DNA of 15,102 bases from positions 96,758 to 111,859 of the forward strand of contig KL568523.1 of the NCBI GenBank assembly GCA_000715605.1, written 5' to 3'. Below, piece after piece: positions 6,994-14,352 of the stretch. Each line of letters starts with the position of its first letter. The first letter of the stretch is position 1. Source of the DNA: Streptomyces speibonae (GTDB taxonomy: Bacteria > Actinomycetota > Actinomycetes > Streptomycetales > Streptomycetaceae). Below the pieces are notes generated by a model. It was not told the origin of the DNA. It did not search any database and worked only from the letters and a program-made list of their open reading frames with translations. The position numbers and the translations under genes are program-made.

Positions 6994-7176
6994 GTGGTTT
7001 CCTCGATTTTCATGGGCAGATGCGTCCTGCATCACCATTGCGGCCAAGATTCTCAGGCAGGTGACTGCAAGGTCGTATCTGAGTAACACGAGTACTACGG
7101 CAGCGATGTGGCTCATGGGGCGGCGGGAGGTGTCCAGGAGGATCTCTCAGCCGTGTCAGCACTGAGCGCGAAGGGG

Positions 7177-10068
7177 TCAAGCAGGACCGGAATACGAGTG
7201 CGATTCGTTCTCGCCGAAGTCTGCCTTGCTGAGGACCGCTCGAATCTTCTCCGCACTCGGCATGTCATCGAACTCCTGGAAGATCGTCAGCGCTTGTCGC
7301 CAACTCGCCCGAGCCGCTTCCGGTTCGCCGGCAGCCATCTGGAGGTCGCCGAGGTTACCGAAGGTATGGCCCTCCCCCCATCGGTTGCCCACGTCGCGGT
7401 GGGCTTCAAGAGCCTGAAGATAGTGCTCCACCGCTTCGTCACGGCGGCACAGCCGGTGGGCGATCGTGCCGAGCAAGTGAAGTACGTTTCCCTCGAACCA
7501 GCGGTTGCCCGTGCTCCGCAGAATGGCCAGTGCCTCCTCCAGGCAGTCCTCAGCCTCGTCGAACCGGCCCAGCCGTTGGCAGGCATCGCCAAGATTGGTC
7601 AAGGCGACTGCCACTCCCCAGGCATGACCGCATCTCTCGGTTGCCGCGAGCCCTCGTCGGCTGAAGTCGATGGCCTTGTCGAGTCGGCCACGTTGCAGGT
7701 ACGCATGGCCCAGACTGATCATGCACCGTCCCGTGCCATCGCCGTCCCCGAGTTCCTGGTGGACGCGCATCTGCTGGTGGTAGTGGTCGATGGCCTCGTC
7801 GAAGCGGTGCATCTGTGTCAGGGCGTCGGCCACTCCCCCGAGACTCCAGGCCTCGCCTTGCCGGTCGTGCGCTGCTCGGGCGGCCTCCAGGGCAGAGCGG
7901 GAGGTACTGAGCCAGTCGTGCAGATGCCGTCTCAAATAGAAGAAGCCCCACAGAGCGGCGGCCAGTCGCCACGCCATGGCCTGGCGCCCGGAAACGGCCG
8001 CCTGTTGGATCACCGCGACGAGGTTGCCTCTCTCGGACTCGCACCACCGTACGACTTGTTCGTAGGACGTGAAATCCAATGGGTGGCACGCGGACGGGAC
8101 CGGTTCCAACGGAACCCGTCTGCGATCCGGAGTGAGAAGCGGATAGGCCGCATCAACGGTGTGCAGGTACCAGGACAGAAGTCGCTCGCCGGCCCGCTCC
8201 CGGCTGCTCGGCTCCTCATCAGCGAGAAGTTGTTCCGTTGCGTAGGTACGCAAGAGGTCGTGCACGCTATAGCGCCCGGGCATGCACTCGGTGAGCAGAT
8301 GAACACCGGCGAGTTCAGCGAGCAGACTCCGGGCCTCCCGACGGGGCACCCCCGCCAGAGCGGCGACAGCAGCCACGGAGATGGCATCCAACCTGGGGTG
8401 GATGCCCATGAGGCGGAACAGACGCGCAGCTTCCGGCGAAAGGGCTTCGTAGGACCACGAGAAGACCGCACGTACGTCCGTGCTGAGCCCGCCGCTCGAA
8501 AGAGCGTCGAGGCTTCCATCGCTGTCTCTCAGCTCCTCCGCCATGGCACTGAGCGGAAAGTAGGGGTGGGTCGCTGCCCGTGCGGACACGAGGGCAAGTG
8601 CCAGCGGCAGGCGACCGCAGCGCTCGATGATCTCCTCCACTGCGCGCGGCTCGGCCGCCACTCTCTCGGCGCCGAGCCGGCGGGCCAACAGCGCACGCGC
8701 ATCCCCGAGCGTCAGCTGCGGCAGGGTGAGTGGCTGTGCGCCGTCTCCTGCGATCAGGCCGATGAGCTGATTGCGGCTGGTGAGGATCACCAGACAGCCG
8801 GGTGCGCCTGGAAGCAGCGGACGGGTCTGCTCGACGTCGCGTGCGTTGTCCAGCACGATCAGCACGCGCCGGTCGGCGAGCAGGCTGCGGTACAGGGCGG
8901 CCTGGGCGTCCAGCTGGGCGGGTATCCGCGTCGGGTGAACACCCAGCACGTCGAGGAAGATGCGGATGGCCTCCTCCGACGTCATGATCGAACCGGTGGG
9001 GTCAAATCCACGCAGGTTGACGAACAGCTGCCCGTCGGGGAACCGGTCGGCGATCTCGTGTGCGAAGTGCACTGCCAGGGTGGTCTTGCCCACGCCGGCC
9101 ATGCCGCTGAAGATGACTGTGGAGGGCGGACCTTCCGGCGCGGCCAGCAGAGCCCGGACGCGGTTGAGTTCGCTGACTCTGCCGGTGAACGTGCGCAGGT
9201 CTCCCGGAAGTTGCGCGGGACCGGCTGGAGAAGGCGTGAGCGGCGGGGCTGCCTGCCCGTGGACCGGGATGGTCGCGTGTTGGTGCGGTTGCGGCGAGGC
9301 GTCCAATGACGCGTCGGCCGCGAGGATGCGGTCATGCAGTTCCCGCAGTGGCGTCGCGGGCTCGATCCCGAGTTCTGTCACCAAGAGGCGCCGTGCTCTG
9401 CGGTAGCACGCCAGTGCTTCGGCCTGCTGACCGGACCGGTAGAGGGCCAGCATCAGCAGATGGCACAGACGCTCCCGCATCGGGTGCCTCTTCACCAGCG
9501 TCCGGAGTTCCGCGATCACCTCACTGTGGCGCCCCAGTTGGACGTCCATGTCCAGACGCGCCTCGAGTGTGCCCAGCCGCACTTCGTCCAGTCGGACACG
9601 CTCGGCGTGGGCAAGCGGCCCCGGGAGGCCGGCGAGCGGCGTTTCGTGCCACTGGTTGAGCGCTCTGTGCAACAGGTCGGCAGCGGCGGACACCTCACCC
9701 GCGGCGTGCAGCTTCTTCGCCCGAGCGACCTGTTGCTCGAACACACCGAGGTCAAGAGCCTGGTCAGGCACGTGCGCCAAGTAGCCGTTCGCGGCCGAGA
9801 CAATCACTTTGGGTGACTCTCCGGCAGGGCGGAGGGGTTCCAACACCTTCCTCAGACGCGACACGTAGGTGCGCAGCACCGACAACGCCGCCGCCGGCGG
9901 CTCCGCGCCCCACACGGCATCAATGAACTCGGCGACGGTGACGAGGCGGCCGCGGCGCAGCAGCAGCGCTGCCAGCACCAGCCTCTGCTGGGGAGAACCG
10001 AGGTCCAGTTCTCGTGCACCGCGCCATGCGCGCACCGGTCCGAGCACGGCGAAGCGCAGGGCAGGCAT
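7177..10068 (-). CDS. AfsR/SARP-family transcriptional activator (BTAD, NB-ARC, TPR)
   Basis: A 963-residue regulator of the AfsR type. Residues about 1-98 form the winged-helix OmpR-like DNA-binding domain (LRFAVLGPVRAW...SPQQRLVLAALLL...YVSRLRKVL). Residues about 104-250 are the bacterial transcriptional activation domain. After a Pro/Gln-rich linker comes an NB-ARC ATPase: P-loop GMAGVGKT (322-329), Walker B VLIVLD (402-407), sensor LVILTSRNQL, and GRLPLA (485-490). The C-terminal third has about five TPR units with 40-residue spacing (for example LGHAYLQRGRLDKAIDFSRRG and LGDACQRLGRFDEAEDCLEE). Length is close to S. coelicolor AfsR. Such proteins activate secondary-metabolite or stress genes, in AfsR itself after kinase phosphorylation. 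The start is set by alignment with the family (M-x-x-L-R-F); no clear ribosome binding site is visible there. The frame stays open to 10476, so starts at 10194 or 10248 are possible. No afsS-like gene follows. Confidence 0.92.
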   Translation of the reverse strand: MPALRFAVLGPVRAWRGARELDLGSPQQRLVLAALLLRRGRLVTVAEFIDAVWGAEPPAAALSVLRTYVSRLRKVLEPLRPAGESPKVIVSAANGYLAHVPDQALDLGVFEQQVARAKKLHAAGEVSAAADLLHRALNQWHETPLAGLPGPLAHAERVRLDEVRLGTLEARLDMDVQLGRHSEVIAELRTLVKRHPMRERLCHLLMLALYRSGQQAEALACYRRARRLLVTELGIEPATPLRELHDRILAADASLDASPQPHQHATIPVHGQAAPPLTPSPAGPAQLPGDLRTFTGRVSELNRVRALLAAPEGPPSTVIFSGMAGVGKTTLAVHFAHEIADRFPDGQLFVNLRGFDPTGSIMTSEEAIRIFLDVLGVHPTRIPAQLDAQAALYRSLLADRRVLIVLDNARDVEQTRPLLPGAPGCLVILTSRNQLIGLIAGDGAQPLTLPQLTLGDARALLARRLGAERVAAEPRAVEEIIERCGRLPLALALVSARAATHPYFPLSAMAEELRDSDGSLDALSSGGLSTDVRAVFSWSYEALSPEAARLFRLMGIHPRLDAISVAAVAALAGVPRREARSLLAELAGVHLLTECMPGRYSVHDLLRTYATEQLLADEEPSSRERAGERLLSWYLHTVDAAYPLLTPDRRRVPLEPVPSACHPLDFTSYEQVVRWCESERGNLVAVIQQAAVSGRQAMAWRLAAALWGFFYLRRHLHDWLSTSRSALEAARAAHDRQGEAWSLGGVADALTQMHRFDEAIDHYHQQMRVHQELGDGDGTGRCMISLGHAYLQRGRLDKAIDFSRRGLAATERCGHAWGVAVALTNLGDACQRLGRFDEAEDCLEEALAILRSTGNRWFEGNVLHLLGTIAHRLCRRDEAVEHYLQALEAHRDVGNRWGEGHTFGNLGDLQMAAGEPEAARASWRQALTIFQEFDDMPSAEKIRAVLSKADFGENESHSYSGPA

Positions 10069-10735
10069 GTCCAGGGAGACATGTTCCCGCGGGCCGTACT
10101 CGAGAGCGTCACCTGGACGACTCTGAGGTTCCGGCAACCCCAGGACGCGGGTTGGGGGGAAAGCTTCCTGCTCCGGACGATCTGTGGGCGGCATGTCTGG
10201 GTGGGCTTCCGTGGGAAGGAATCTGGGTGCCTTGATCAAGGAGGCCATTCTTCGCTGGTGCCATGAACCGACGGAGAACCCGAAAGGGCCGGCGACGTCG
10301 GGGCTCTGCGTCTCGGACGAAGTCAGCCGGGCAAGCGGGCGTGAGACGTCGTCACGTCCGTCGAGTGGGTCATCTCGTTCAATTCCCCGGCTGGGCGCAG
10401 CTGCGGGACGACGCACGGCGGCCTCCACGCCTCGCCATCGCAGCGGGTGTCCCTTGCCGCGGTGGGGCACGTCCACTTACCGCGAAGCCGTCGTGCTGGG
10501 TCTCCCGACGGCACATGGGACGATACGGCACAGGGTGGGCCGGGTTGTCCTCCCGGATCCGCCAAGCCTCCGGGGCCCTGCCGGCCGGCGAGCAATCCGT
10601 TGGTACGGCCATTGGTTCTCCCCTCCTCGCATGGATGGGGCGACGACGAGTGAACACCCTAACGAGCCGGCCATGGGTGGCCGTGGGACGTCGCGAAGCC
10701 TGGTGCACCCCTGAAGTGGCCTCTGTCCCAAGGGG

Positions 10736-10768
10736 AGCCGGCCCGAGTGGTACCGACTCGGGCCGGCT
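10736..10768. terminator. Perfect 13-bp hairpin
   Basis: AGCCGGCCCGAGT and its exact reverse complement ACTCGGGCCGGCT flank a 7-base loop containing the palindrome GGTACC. This is far longer than chance for its region. It is the more distal of two strong hairpins downstream of the minus-strand lipoprotein gene. There is no T-tract on either side, in keeping with many actinomycete terminators. It could act in both directions, or be part of an unannotated structured RNA. Confidence 0.55.
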
Positions 10769-10840
10769 GGTCCGGCGCCCACCGTAGAACAGGGCGCTGG
10801 CTCCCCAGGGCTCAACAACCCTCCTAGGGAATGACACCGG

Positions 10841-10884
10841 ACCGCCCCCTGCTCCACTACGGGGGCGAGTGGAGCAGGGGCGGT
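10841..10884. terminator. Long 17-bp hairpin with single-base bulge
   Basis: The left arm 10841-10858 (ACCGCCCCCTGCTCCACT) pairs with the right arm 10868-10884 (AGTGGAGCAGGGGCGGT) over 17 bp with one bulged C and a 9-base loop. It sits about 170 bases past the stop of the minus-strand lipoprotein gene at 11052, so it is the best candidate for that transcript's terminator. A second, perfect hairpin lies about 70 bases further downstream. Confidence 0.6.
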
Positions 10885-11051
10885 GGCCGTCTTGCGCGTG
10901 GGTTGGACAGCCACCAACACCACTGACAACGAGATCCACTCCCAAGTGGTTCACTTCCATCTTCACAGTGCGTTCTCCGCCGTCGCCACCGCTGGTCGAC
11001 CACCCCGGCCTCGCGCGCTGGGACGGGCGGGGCCCGGGGGCGGTCTTGCGG

Positions 11052-11675
11052 CTAGATCAAGGAGAACGGGGTGACAAACATCGGTTGGACGTCGTCCTGG
11101 ACCGGCTCGTTGATGGACACGGCCAGCGTTTCGCTCCTTCCGCTGTCGTCGTTCGGCATCGCGATGCTCACGCGGTCATAGGTGATCCCAGAACCGCCGG
11201 TCTCGTTCGGGGTGTAATGAATTTCGAACACGGCCCTGTCTCCCGTCTGCAGGCTGACCGGACTCGGCCGGTCGTTGTCGTGGATCGAGTTCTCGTCCGT
11301 GTGGTTCAGTTTCCCGCTGCCGTACTGGCTCTGTGCGACCACCACGGGGAAGCCGTACAACTGACAGGAGCCTCCGGTGTTCACCATGGTGATGGTGACC
11401 ATCCCGGTGCCCTTCTTGCCCGTGCCGAACTCGAGCTGGCGGATGTCACAGCTGGGAGTTTGGTCAGTGTCCTCCTCTTCCCCTGCGGGCTTTGCAGGGC
11501 TCTCGTCGGCCGAACCGCTGCCGGCGCCTTCATTCGTGGGTTCATTCGTGGGCGTCGCACTGTCGGCTGATGCCGTCGACACGGCGTCTGCGTCGGTGCT
11601 GATCGGGTCGCAGGCGGTGAGTGAAAGGCACACGGCAGCCATCAGGACGGGGGCCGAGGTCTTGAGAACCCGCAT
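11052..11675 (-). CDS. Secreted lipoprotein with DUF4232 domain
   Basis: A 207-residue lipoprotein. The N-terminus is a short type II signal peptide (basic MRVLK, hydrophobic core, lipobox LTAC with Cys22 as the lipidation site). A Ser/Thr/Glu/Pro-rich linker (about 25-75) follows that should span the cell wall; it includes the duplicated PTNE. The C-terminal ~130 residues match DUF4232: an opening Cys (CDIRQLEFG), then VTITMVNTGGSCQLYGFPVV with the second conserved Cys, and a hydrophobic beta-rich end. The two cysteines may form a disulfide. Function is unknown for the family, which is common in Streptomyces. ATG at 11675 has GGAGG 7 bases upstream. It is probably transcribed alone, with hairpins downstream. 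Confidence 0.88.
   Translation of the reverse strand: MRVLKTSAPVLMAAVCLSLTACDPISTDADAVSTASADSATPTNEPTNEGAGSGSADESPAKPAGEEEDTDQTPSCDIRQLEFGTGKKGTGMVTITMVNTGGSCQLYGFPVVVAQSQYGSGKLNHTDENSIHDNDRPSPVSLQTGDRAVFEIHYTPNETGGSGITYDRVSIAMPNDDSGRSETLAVSINEPVQDDVQPMFVTPFSLI
11529..11552 (-). repeat. 12-bp tandem duplication within the lipoprotein linker
   Basis: TTCATTCGTGGG occurs twice head to tail with no mismatch. On the coding strand it encodes PTNE-PTNE in the low-complexity linker of the DUF4232 lipoprotein. Being a multiple of three it keeps frame, so copy number could vary between strains without loss of function. Confidence 0.85.
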
Positions 11676-11702
11676 AACGTCGCCTCCGGAGTCTTTATCA
11701 GG

Positions 11703-11806
11703 TCAACTTGCTCGCATGGACGGTGTGTCAGGGGTCAAACGTGGTGGTCCGTCAAGCAGTTCAACCAGTTCGTCTTCGAGGAGGGAACCAAGACGCTTCT
11801 GTGACA
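11703..11806 (-). CDS. Possible very small ORF (34 residues)
   Basis: An ATG at 11806 opens a 34-codon frame (MSQKRLGSLLEDELVELLDG...). The composition is protein-like (acidic, amphipathic leucine pattern) in an otherwise non-coding stretch of lower GC, but third positions are not GC-biased and no ribosome binding site is seen. The frame runs upstream to 11900 but that part is Arg/Gly-rich and doubtful. It has no recognised family. It could be a small peptide, the remnant end of a larger gene, or chance. Confidence 0.18.
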
Positions 11807-11850
11807 TGTGAGAAACGGCGCCGTGACGTCTCGTTCCGGACCCGGCATCG

Positions 11851-11973
11851 CCACCGGGGTGTCCGGTCGGCCGGCGGTTCCGCCGAGGGCGGATCACCAC
11901 CGTGCGGAGAACACTGCCCGTCGCCGCAGCGCCGCACGGTGGGCGTCCCGGTACCGTCCGGACACCCCGGTGG
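11851..11973. repeat. Nested inverted repeats downstream of the NmrA-like gene
   Basis: A perfect 16-base inverted repeat, CCACCGGGGTGTCCGG at 11851-11866 and its complement at 11958-11973, encloses an 11-base one, CCACCGTGCGG at 11897-11907 and its complement at 11932-11942. The outer right arm lies 8 bases after the stop of the NmrA-like gene (11982, minus). The whole could fold into a branched RNA and act as that gene's terminator, though it is larger than usual. Confidence 0.6.
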
Positions 11974-11981
11974 GCTTCGGT

Positions 11982-12869
11982 TCAGGCCGCCTTCGCGGTA
12001 AGGAGCGGTACGGCCACTTCCTTGAACCACTCGCGGAAGGAGGTGGGGGAAGAGGACTCCGGCGTTCGCGGCAGCGCGGTGTCGATGCCGTTGTCCTTGG
12101 CCACCGCCATGTCGAGCATGCCCTGGGCCATCGCCTCGGACATCCCGTTCTCGATCATCCGTGCCCGATACGCCTCACCCGGGATCCGGATGTACTGGAC
12201 GGGCTTGCCCAGCACCTCGGACATGATCCGCGCCATGTCGTTGAAGGAAAGGTCCTCGGGACCGAGCACGGCGACACTGTCCACTCCGCTCCAGGAGCGG
12301 TCGAGGAGCAGCCCGGCGGCGACCGCGGCGATGTCACGGGTGGCGCAGGCCGGCAGTGCGCGGTCCTCGGAGATCGGCCCGAAGAACCGCCCCAGCCTCT
12401 TGATGGCCTCGGCCTGGCGCAGGATGTTGTCCATGAACGAGGGGAGGGCCAGCGCCCGGTAGTGCACGCCCGTACCGGCGATCAGGTCGTCCATGGCGAG
12501 CGACGCCGACACGAGCCCGGCGTTCTCGGCCACCCCGCGGCCCAGGGCCGACACTCCCACGACCCGGCTGACGCCGTGCCGCCGGAAAGCCTCGCAGGCC
12601 GGGAGTGTGAAGTCGACGTAGGCGGCCCGCACGCTCTCGCTGCGAGGGTCCGGCGGAACCAGCCAGAACACCGTGTCCGCGCCCTCGAACGCCTGGTTCA
12701 CCACATCGGTGTCACCGTGCGATCCGCACACCACATCCACGGACTCCCGTACCCGCGTGGGCAGGCGGGCCGGGTCGCGCACGATGACACGCACGGGCTC
12801 GCCGCTGTCCACCAACCGCCGCACGACCTGGCTGCCTATGGATCCGGTGGGTGCAGTCACAACAATCAT
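11982..12869 (-). CDS. NmrA-like NAD(P)-binding Rossmann-fold protein
   Basis: A 295-residue atypical short-chain dehydrogenase of the NmrA/NAD(P)H:quinone-oxidoreductase-like group. The N-terminal nucleotide-binding motif is IVVTAPTGSIGSQVVRRL (about 2-19; TxxTGxIG), followed by an Arg after strand 2 (VIVRDPARL) that fits NADP(H). The stretch VSRVVGVSALGRG and the substrate-side segment LPSFMDNIL are typical. The C-terminal half has the family's SFNDMARIMSEVLGKPVQYIRIP. The classical YxxxK catalytic pair is not seen, as expected for NmrA-like members, which may reduce azo or quinone substrates or act as redox sensors. AGGAGG lies 7 bases before ATG 12869. A perfect palindrome overlaps this site, suggesting tight repression by a regulator encoded outside the window. 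It may be monocistronic. Confidence 0.88.
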   Translation of the reverse strand: MIVVTAPTGSIGSQVVRRLVDSGEPVRVIVRDPARLPTRVRESVDVVCGSHGDTDVVNQAFEGADTVFWLVPPDPRSESVRAAYVDFTLPACEAFRRHGVSRVVGVSALGRGVAENAGLVSASLAMDDLIAGTGVHYRALALPSFMDNILRQAEAIKRLGRFFGPISEDRALPACATRDIAAVAAGLLLDRSWSGVDSVAVLGPEDLSFNDMARIMSEVLGKPVQYIRIPGEAYRARMIENGMSEAMAQGMLDMAVAKDNGIDTALPRTPESSSPTSFREWFKEVAVPLLTAKAA

Positions 12870-12880
12870 CTTTCGTCCTC

Positions 12881-12911
12881 CTAAGTAAACTCAACCGTAC
12901 CGTTTACTTAG
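12881..12911 (-). promoter_or_regulatory. Perfect palindromic operator before the NmrA-like gene
   Basis: CTAAGTAAAC and GTTTACTTAG form a perfect 10-bp inverted repeat separated by 11 bases. The region is AT-rich in a GC-rich genome, and the arm nearest the gene overlaps the AGGAGG ribosome binding site (12877-12882) by two bases. Size and symmetry fit a TetR, MarR or HxlR-type dimeric repressor. The regulator gene is not in the window. It could instead act as an RNA hairpin partly hiding the ribosome binding site. Confidence 0.75.
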
Positions 12912-12975
12912 AAGTCCGAGGGCAAGATCCAGTCAAAGGACGAGCAAAAACGGCATACAGACCTGCCGGAACCGA

Positions 12976-12999
12976 GCCCCGAAACGCCCGAGACGGGGC
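12976..12999 (-). terminator. Hairpin just past the hydrolase stop
   Basis: GCCCCG and CGGGGC form a 6-bp stem around a 12-base loop, 11 bases after the stop of the minus-strand hydrolase gene at 13011. The position is right for a terminator and it separates the hydrolase from the NmrA-like promoter, but the stem is short. Confidence 0.4.
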
Positions 13000-13010
13000 G
13001 ATGCCACCGC

Positions 13011-14051
13011 TCAGCCCATGTACGTCCCGAACCAATCGAGCATCGGCTCCGGGTTGCGCTGGAACTCCAGATAGCCGTCCCACCGGCGGGTGGTCCCCGT
13101 GATCCACTGGAGGCGCTTCTGCCGCACGGGGATGTTGTCGTACATCGTCTGCACGTCGCTGGGGTCCGTGAGAACGTCGTCCCGCACACCGTAGAGGAAC
13201 GTCGGCACCCTGACGTTCCTCGCCCATTCCTGCGGGCTCCGCCGGTCGAGCCCGATGCTCGTCCGCAGGGTGATGAGCCGGTCGAGGTCGTCGATCCGCT
13301 CCTCCGCGATGCCCATGGCCGTCAGCCTGCGCTGGAGGATGATCCTGGCGGTCACGGGCTGGGGCGAGACCAGGCAGCGCACGTCATGGAACTCCTCGGG
13401 GAACTGGGTCATCGCGGCGAAGGTGGAACTGCCGCCCATGCAACGGCTGAAGAGGCCGATCGTCATCCTCCGGGTGTCGCTGCGCCCTCGCACGTAATCC
13501 AGCGAGCCGACGACATCGCGGGCCTCGAAGATGCCGCTCGAGGAGATCGTGCCGTTGGCGTCACCGCTGTGCCCCGAGTTGCGCATGTCGTAGGTGAGGA
13601 CGTTGTAGCCGGCGTCATGGAGGATCTTGTAGTCGGGGGTGAGGTCGACCTCGAACCCGTTGCCGCTGGGTGCCCAGACCGAGTGCCAGGGCTCCAGGTG
13701 GGCGGGGATGCCGGAGCGGCTGAAACCCATGGGGTGGTTGGCGATGATCAGCTTGTCCGACCGGGGGGCGGGGATCCACCAGCCCTCCAGTGCCACCCCG
13801 TCGCGGGCGGGGAAGGTGATGTCCTCATAGTCGAGATCGTGTTCGGCCGGCGTGTGCAGGATCGGGGACCTCTGCCGCTGGTAACTGAACGCCTCGGCGA
13901 ATCGCTCCAGCATCGCGTCGCTCTCGTCCCCCGCCGCGGCGGCAGCGGCGGCATTCGGCGCCGCGGTGAGCATGGCGCCCCCCAGCCCCAGGGCGGTGGC
14001 CGCCCCCACGGAGGTGTTCAGCACCTGACGCCTGTCGAGTGAATTACCCAT
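13011..14051 (-). CDS. Tat-exported alpha/beta hydrolase with Cys nucleophile
   Basis: A 346-residue exported alpha/beta hydrolase. The start MGNSLDRRQVLN gives a twin-arginine signal (DRRQVL, residues 6-11), a hydrophobic core to about 30 and an Ala-rich cleavage region near 33-40. AGGAG lies about 12 bases upstream of ATG 14051, a rather long spacing. An upstream start at 14087 would displace the signal and lacks a ribosome binding site. The fold shows TFPARDGVALEGWWIP (about 79-94), oxyanion-type ANHPMGFSRSG, YNVLTYDMRNSGHSGD, and the nucleophile elbow GLFSRCMGGSS (199-209), where C204 replaces the usual serine. The acid is probably D291 or D292 (GVRDDVLTDP). No histidine occurs after residue 222, so the expected catalytic His near WITGTTRRWDGY (316-327) is not seen. 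The substrate is unknown; dienelactone-hydrolase-like chemistry is one possibility. Confidence 0.85.
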   Translation of the reverse strand: MGNSLDRRQVLNTSVGAATALGLGGAMLTAAPNAAAAAAAGDESDAMLERFAEAFSYQRQRSPILHTPAEHDLDYEDITFPARDGVALEGWWIPAPRSDKLIIANHPMGFSRSGIPAHLEPWHSVWAPSGNGFEVDLTPDYKILHDAGYNVLTYDMRNSGHSGDANGTISSSGIFEARDVVGSLDYVRGRSDTRRMTIGLFSRCMGGSSTFAAMTQFPEEFHDVRCLVSPQPVTARIILQRRLTAMGIAEERIDDLDRLITLRTSIGLDRRSPQEWARNVRVPTFLYGVRDDVLTDPSDVQTMYDNIPVRQKRLQWITGTTRRWDGYLEFQRNPEPMLDWFGTYMG

Positions 14052-14352
14052 GATGTTCTGATTTCTCCTTTTGCAATGGGCATGCAAAGCGCATGCGAGA
14101 TCGACGGAAGACCGCCGGGAGGGGAGCGCGCGGCAGGGGACGCGCGGGCATGTGAGCGTCGCCGGTCCGCGTCGTCTCAGCGTCGCCGCGGCGACAGACA
14201 GTCGCCGTACGGGGGGTGTGGTCGGCCCGGGCGCCGAACAGGTTCCTGCGCCCCTGGGTGACGAACCGGATCACCCGGTGAAACGCGATGCGGGAAGTCG
14301 GGGCCTCGCCGGTGGCGCAGGATCCGGAACGCACATCGGCCGCACGGAATCG
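14052..14352. other. Intergenic region between hydrolase and RsbW-like gene
   Basis: About 300 bases with no convincing gene. Near the hydrolase end it holds the double GCATGC palindrome. Further on are a 14-base palindrome GTCGCCGCGGCGAC (14182-14195) and a GGGTGA/TCACCC hairpin (14256-14276), either of which might help end the upstream RsbW-like transcript. No promoter hexamers could be assigned. Confidence 0.4.
14080..14096 (-). promoter_or_regulatory. Paired GCATGC palindromes upstream of the hydrolase
   Basis: GCATGC AAAGC GCATGC: two copies of a 6-base palindrome separated by 5 bases, 29-45 bases upstream of the hydrolase start and next to its AGGAG site. The copies make both a direct and an inverted repeat, a common operator layout. 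The binding protein is unknown, and six-base palindromes can recur by chance. Confidence 0.35.

Larger units (their letters stand above)
10069..11051. other. Long region without a convincing gene (about 1 kb)
   Basis: This lies between the AfsR-like start and the stop of the lipoprotein gene. Several long ORFs cross it on both strands but all have Arg/Pro/Ser-rich, protein-unlike composition. The left part should hold the AfsR-like promoter, perhaps with an N-terminal extension of that gene. The right part holds two long hairpins (described separately) and, between them, a weaker GCGCCC...GGGCGC pair. I found no tRNA, no riboswitch I could recognise and no mobile-element ends. Confidence 0.5.

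Noticed and set aside
7108..9309. 733-codon plus-strand ORF opposite the AfsR-like gene
   Set aside because: It is antisense to a gene with clear DNA-binding, NB-ARC and TPR domains. Long antisense frames are normal at this GC content, and its composition matches no protein family.
10069..10476. 136-residue N-terminal extension of the AfsR-like protein
   Set aside because: The family starts at the MPALRF position, the extension has low-complexity composition, and an open frame over 400 bases is not unusual at this GC content. A shorter extension is not excluded.
10379..10966. 195-codon minus-strand ORF in the gene-free region
   Set aside because: Its composition is Arg/Pro/Gly-rich with no family resemblance, and it spans both strong hairpins, which argues against coding.
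11808..12884. 358-codon plus-strand ORF opposite the NmrA-like gene
   Set aside because: It is antisense to a clear Rossmann-fold protein with its own ribosome binding site and operator.
14182..14195. 14-base palindrome GTCGCCGCGGCGAC as an operator
   Set aside because: Short GC-only palindromes recur by chance in this genome, and it is not placed at a promoter I can identify.
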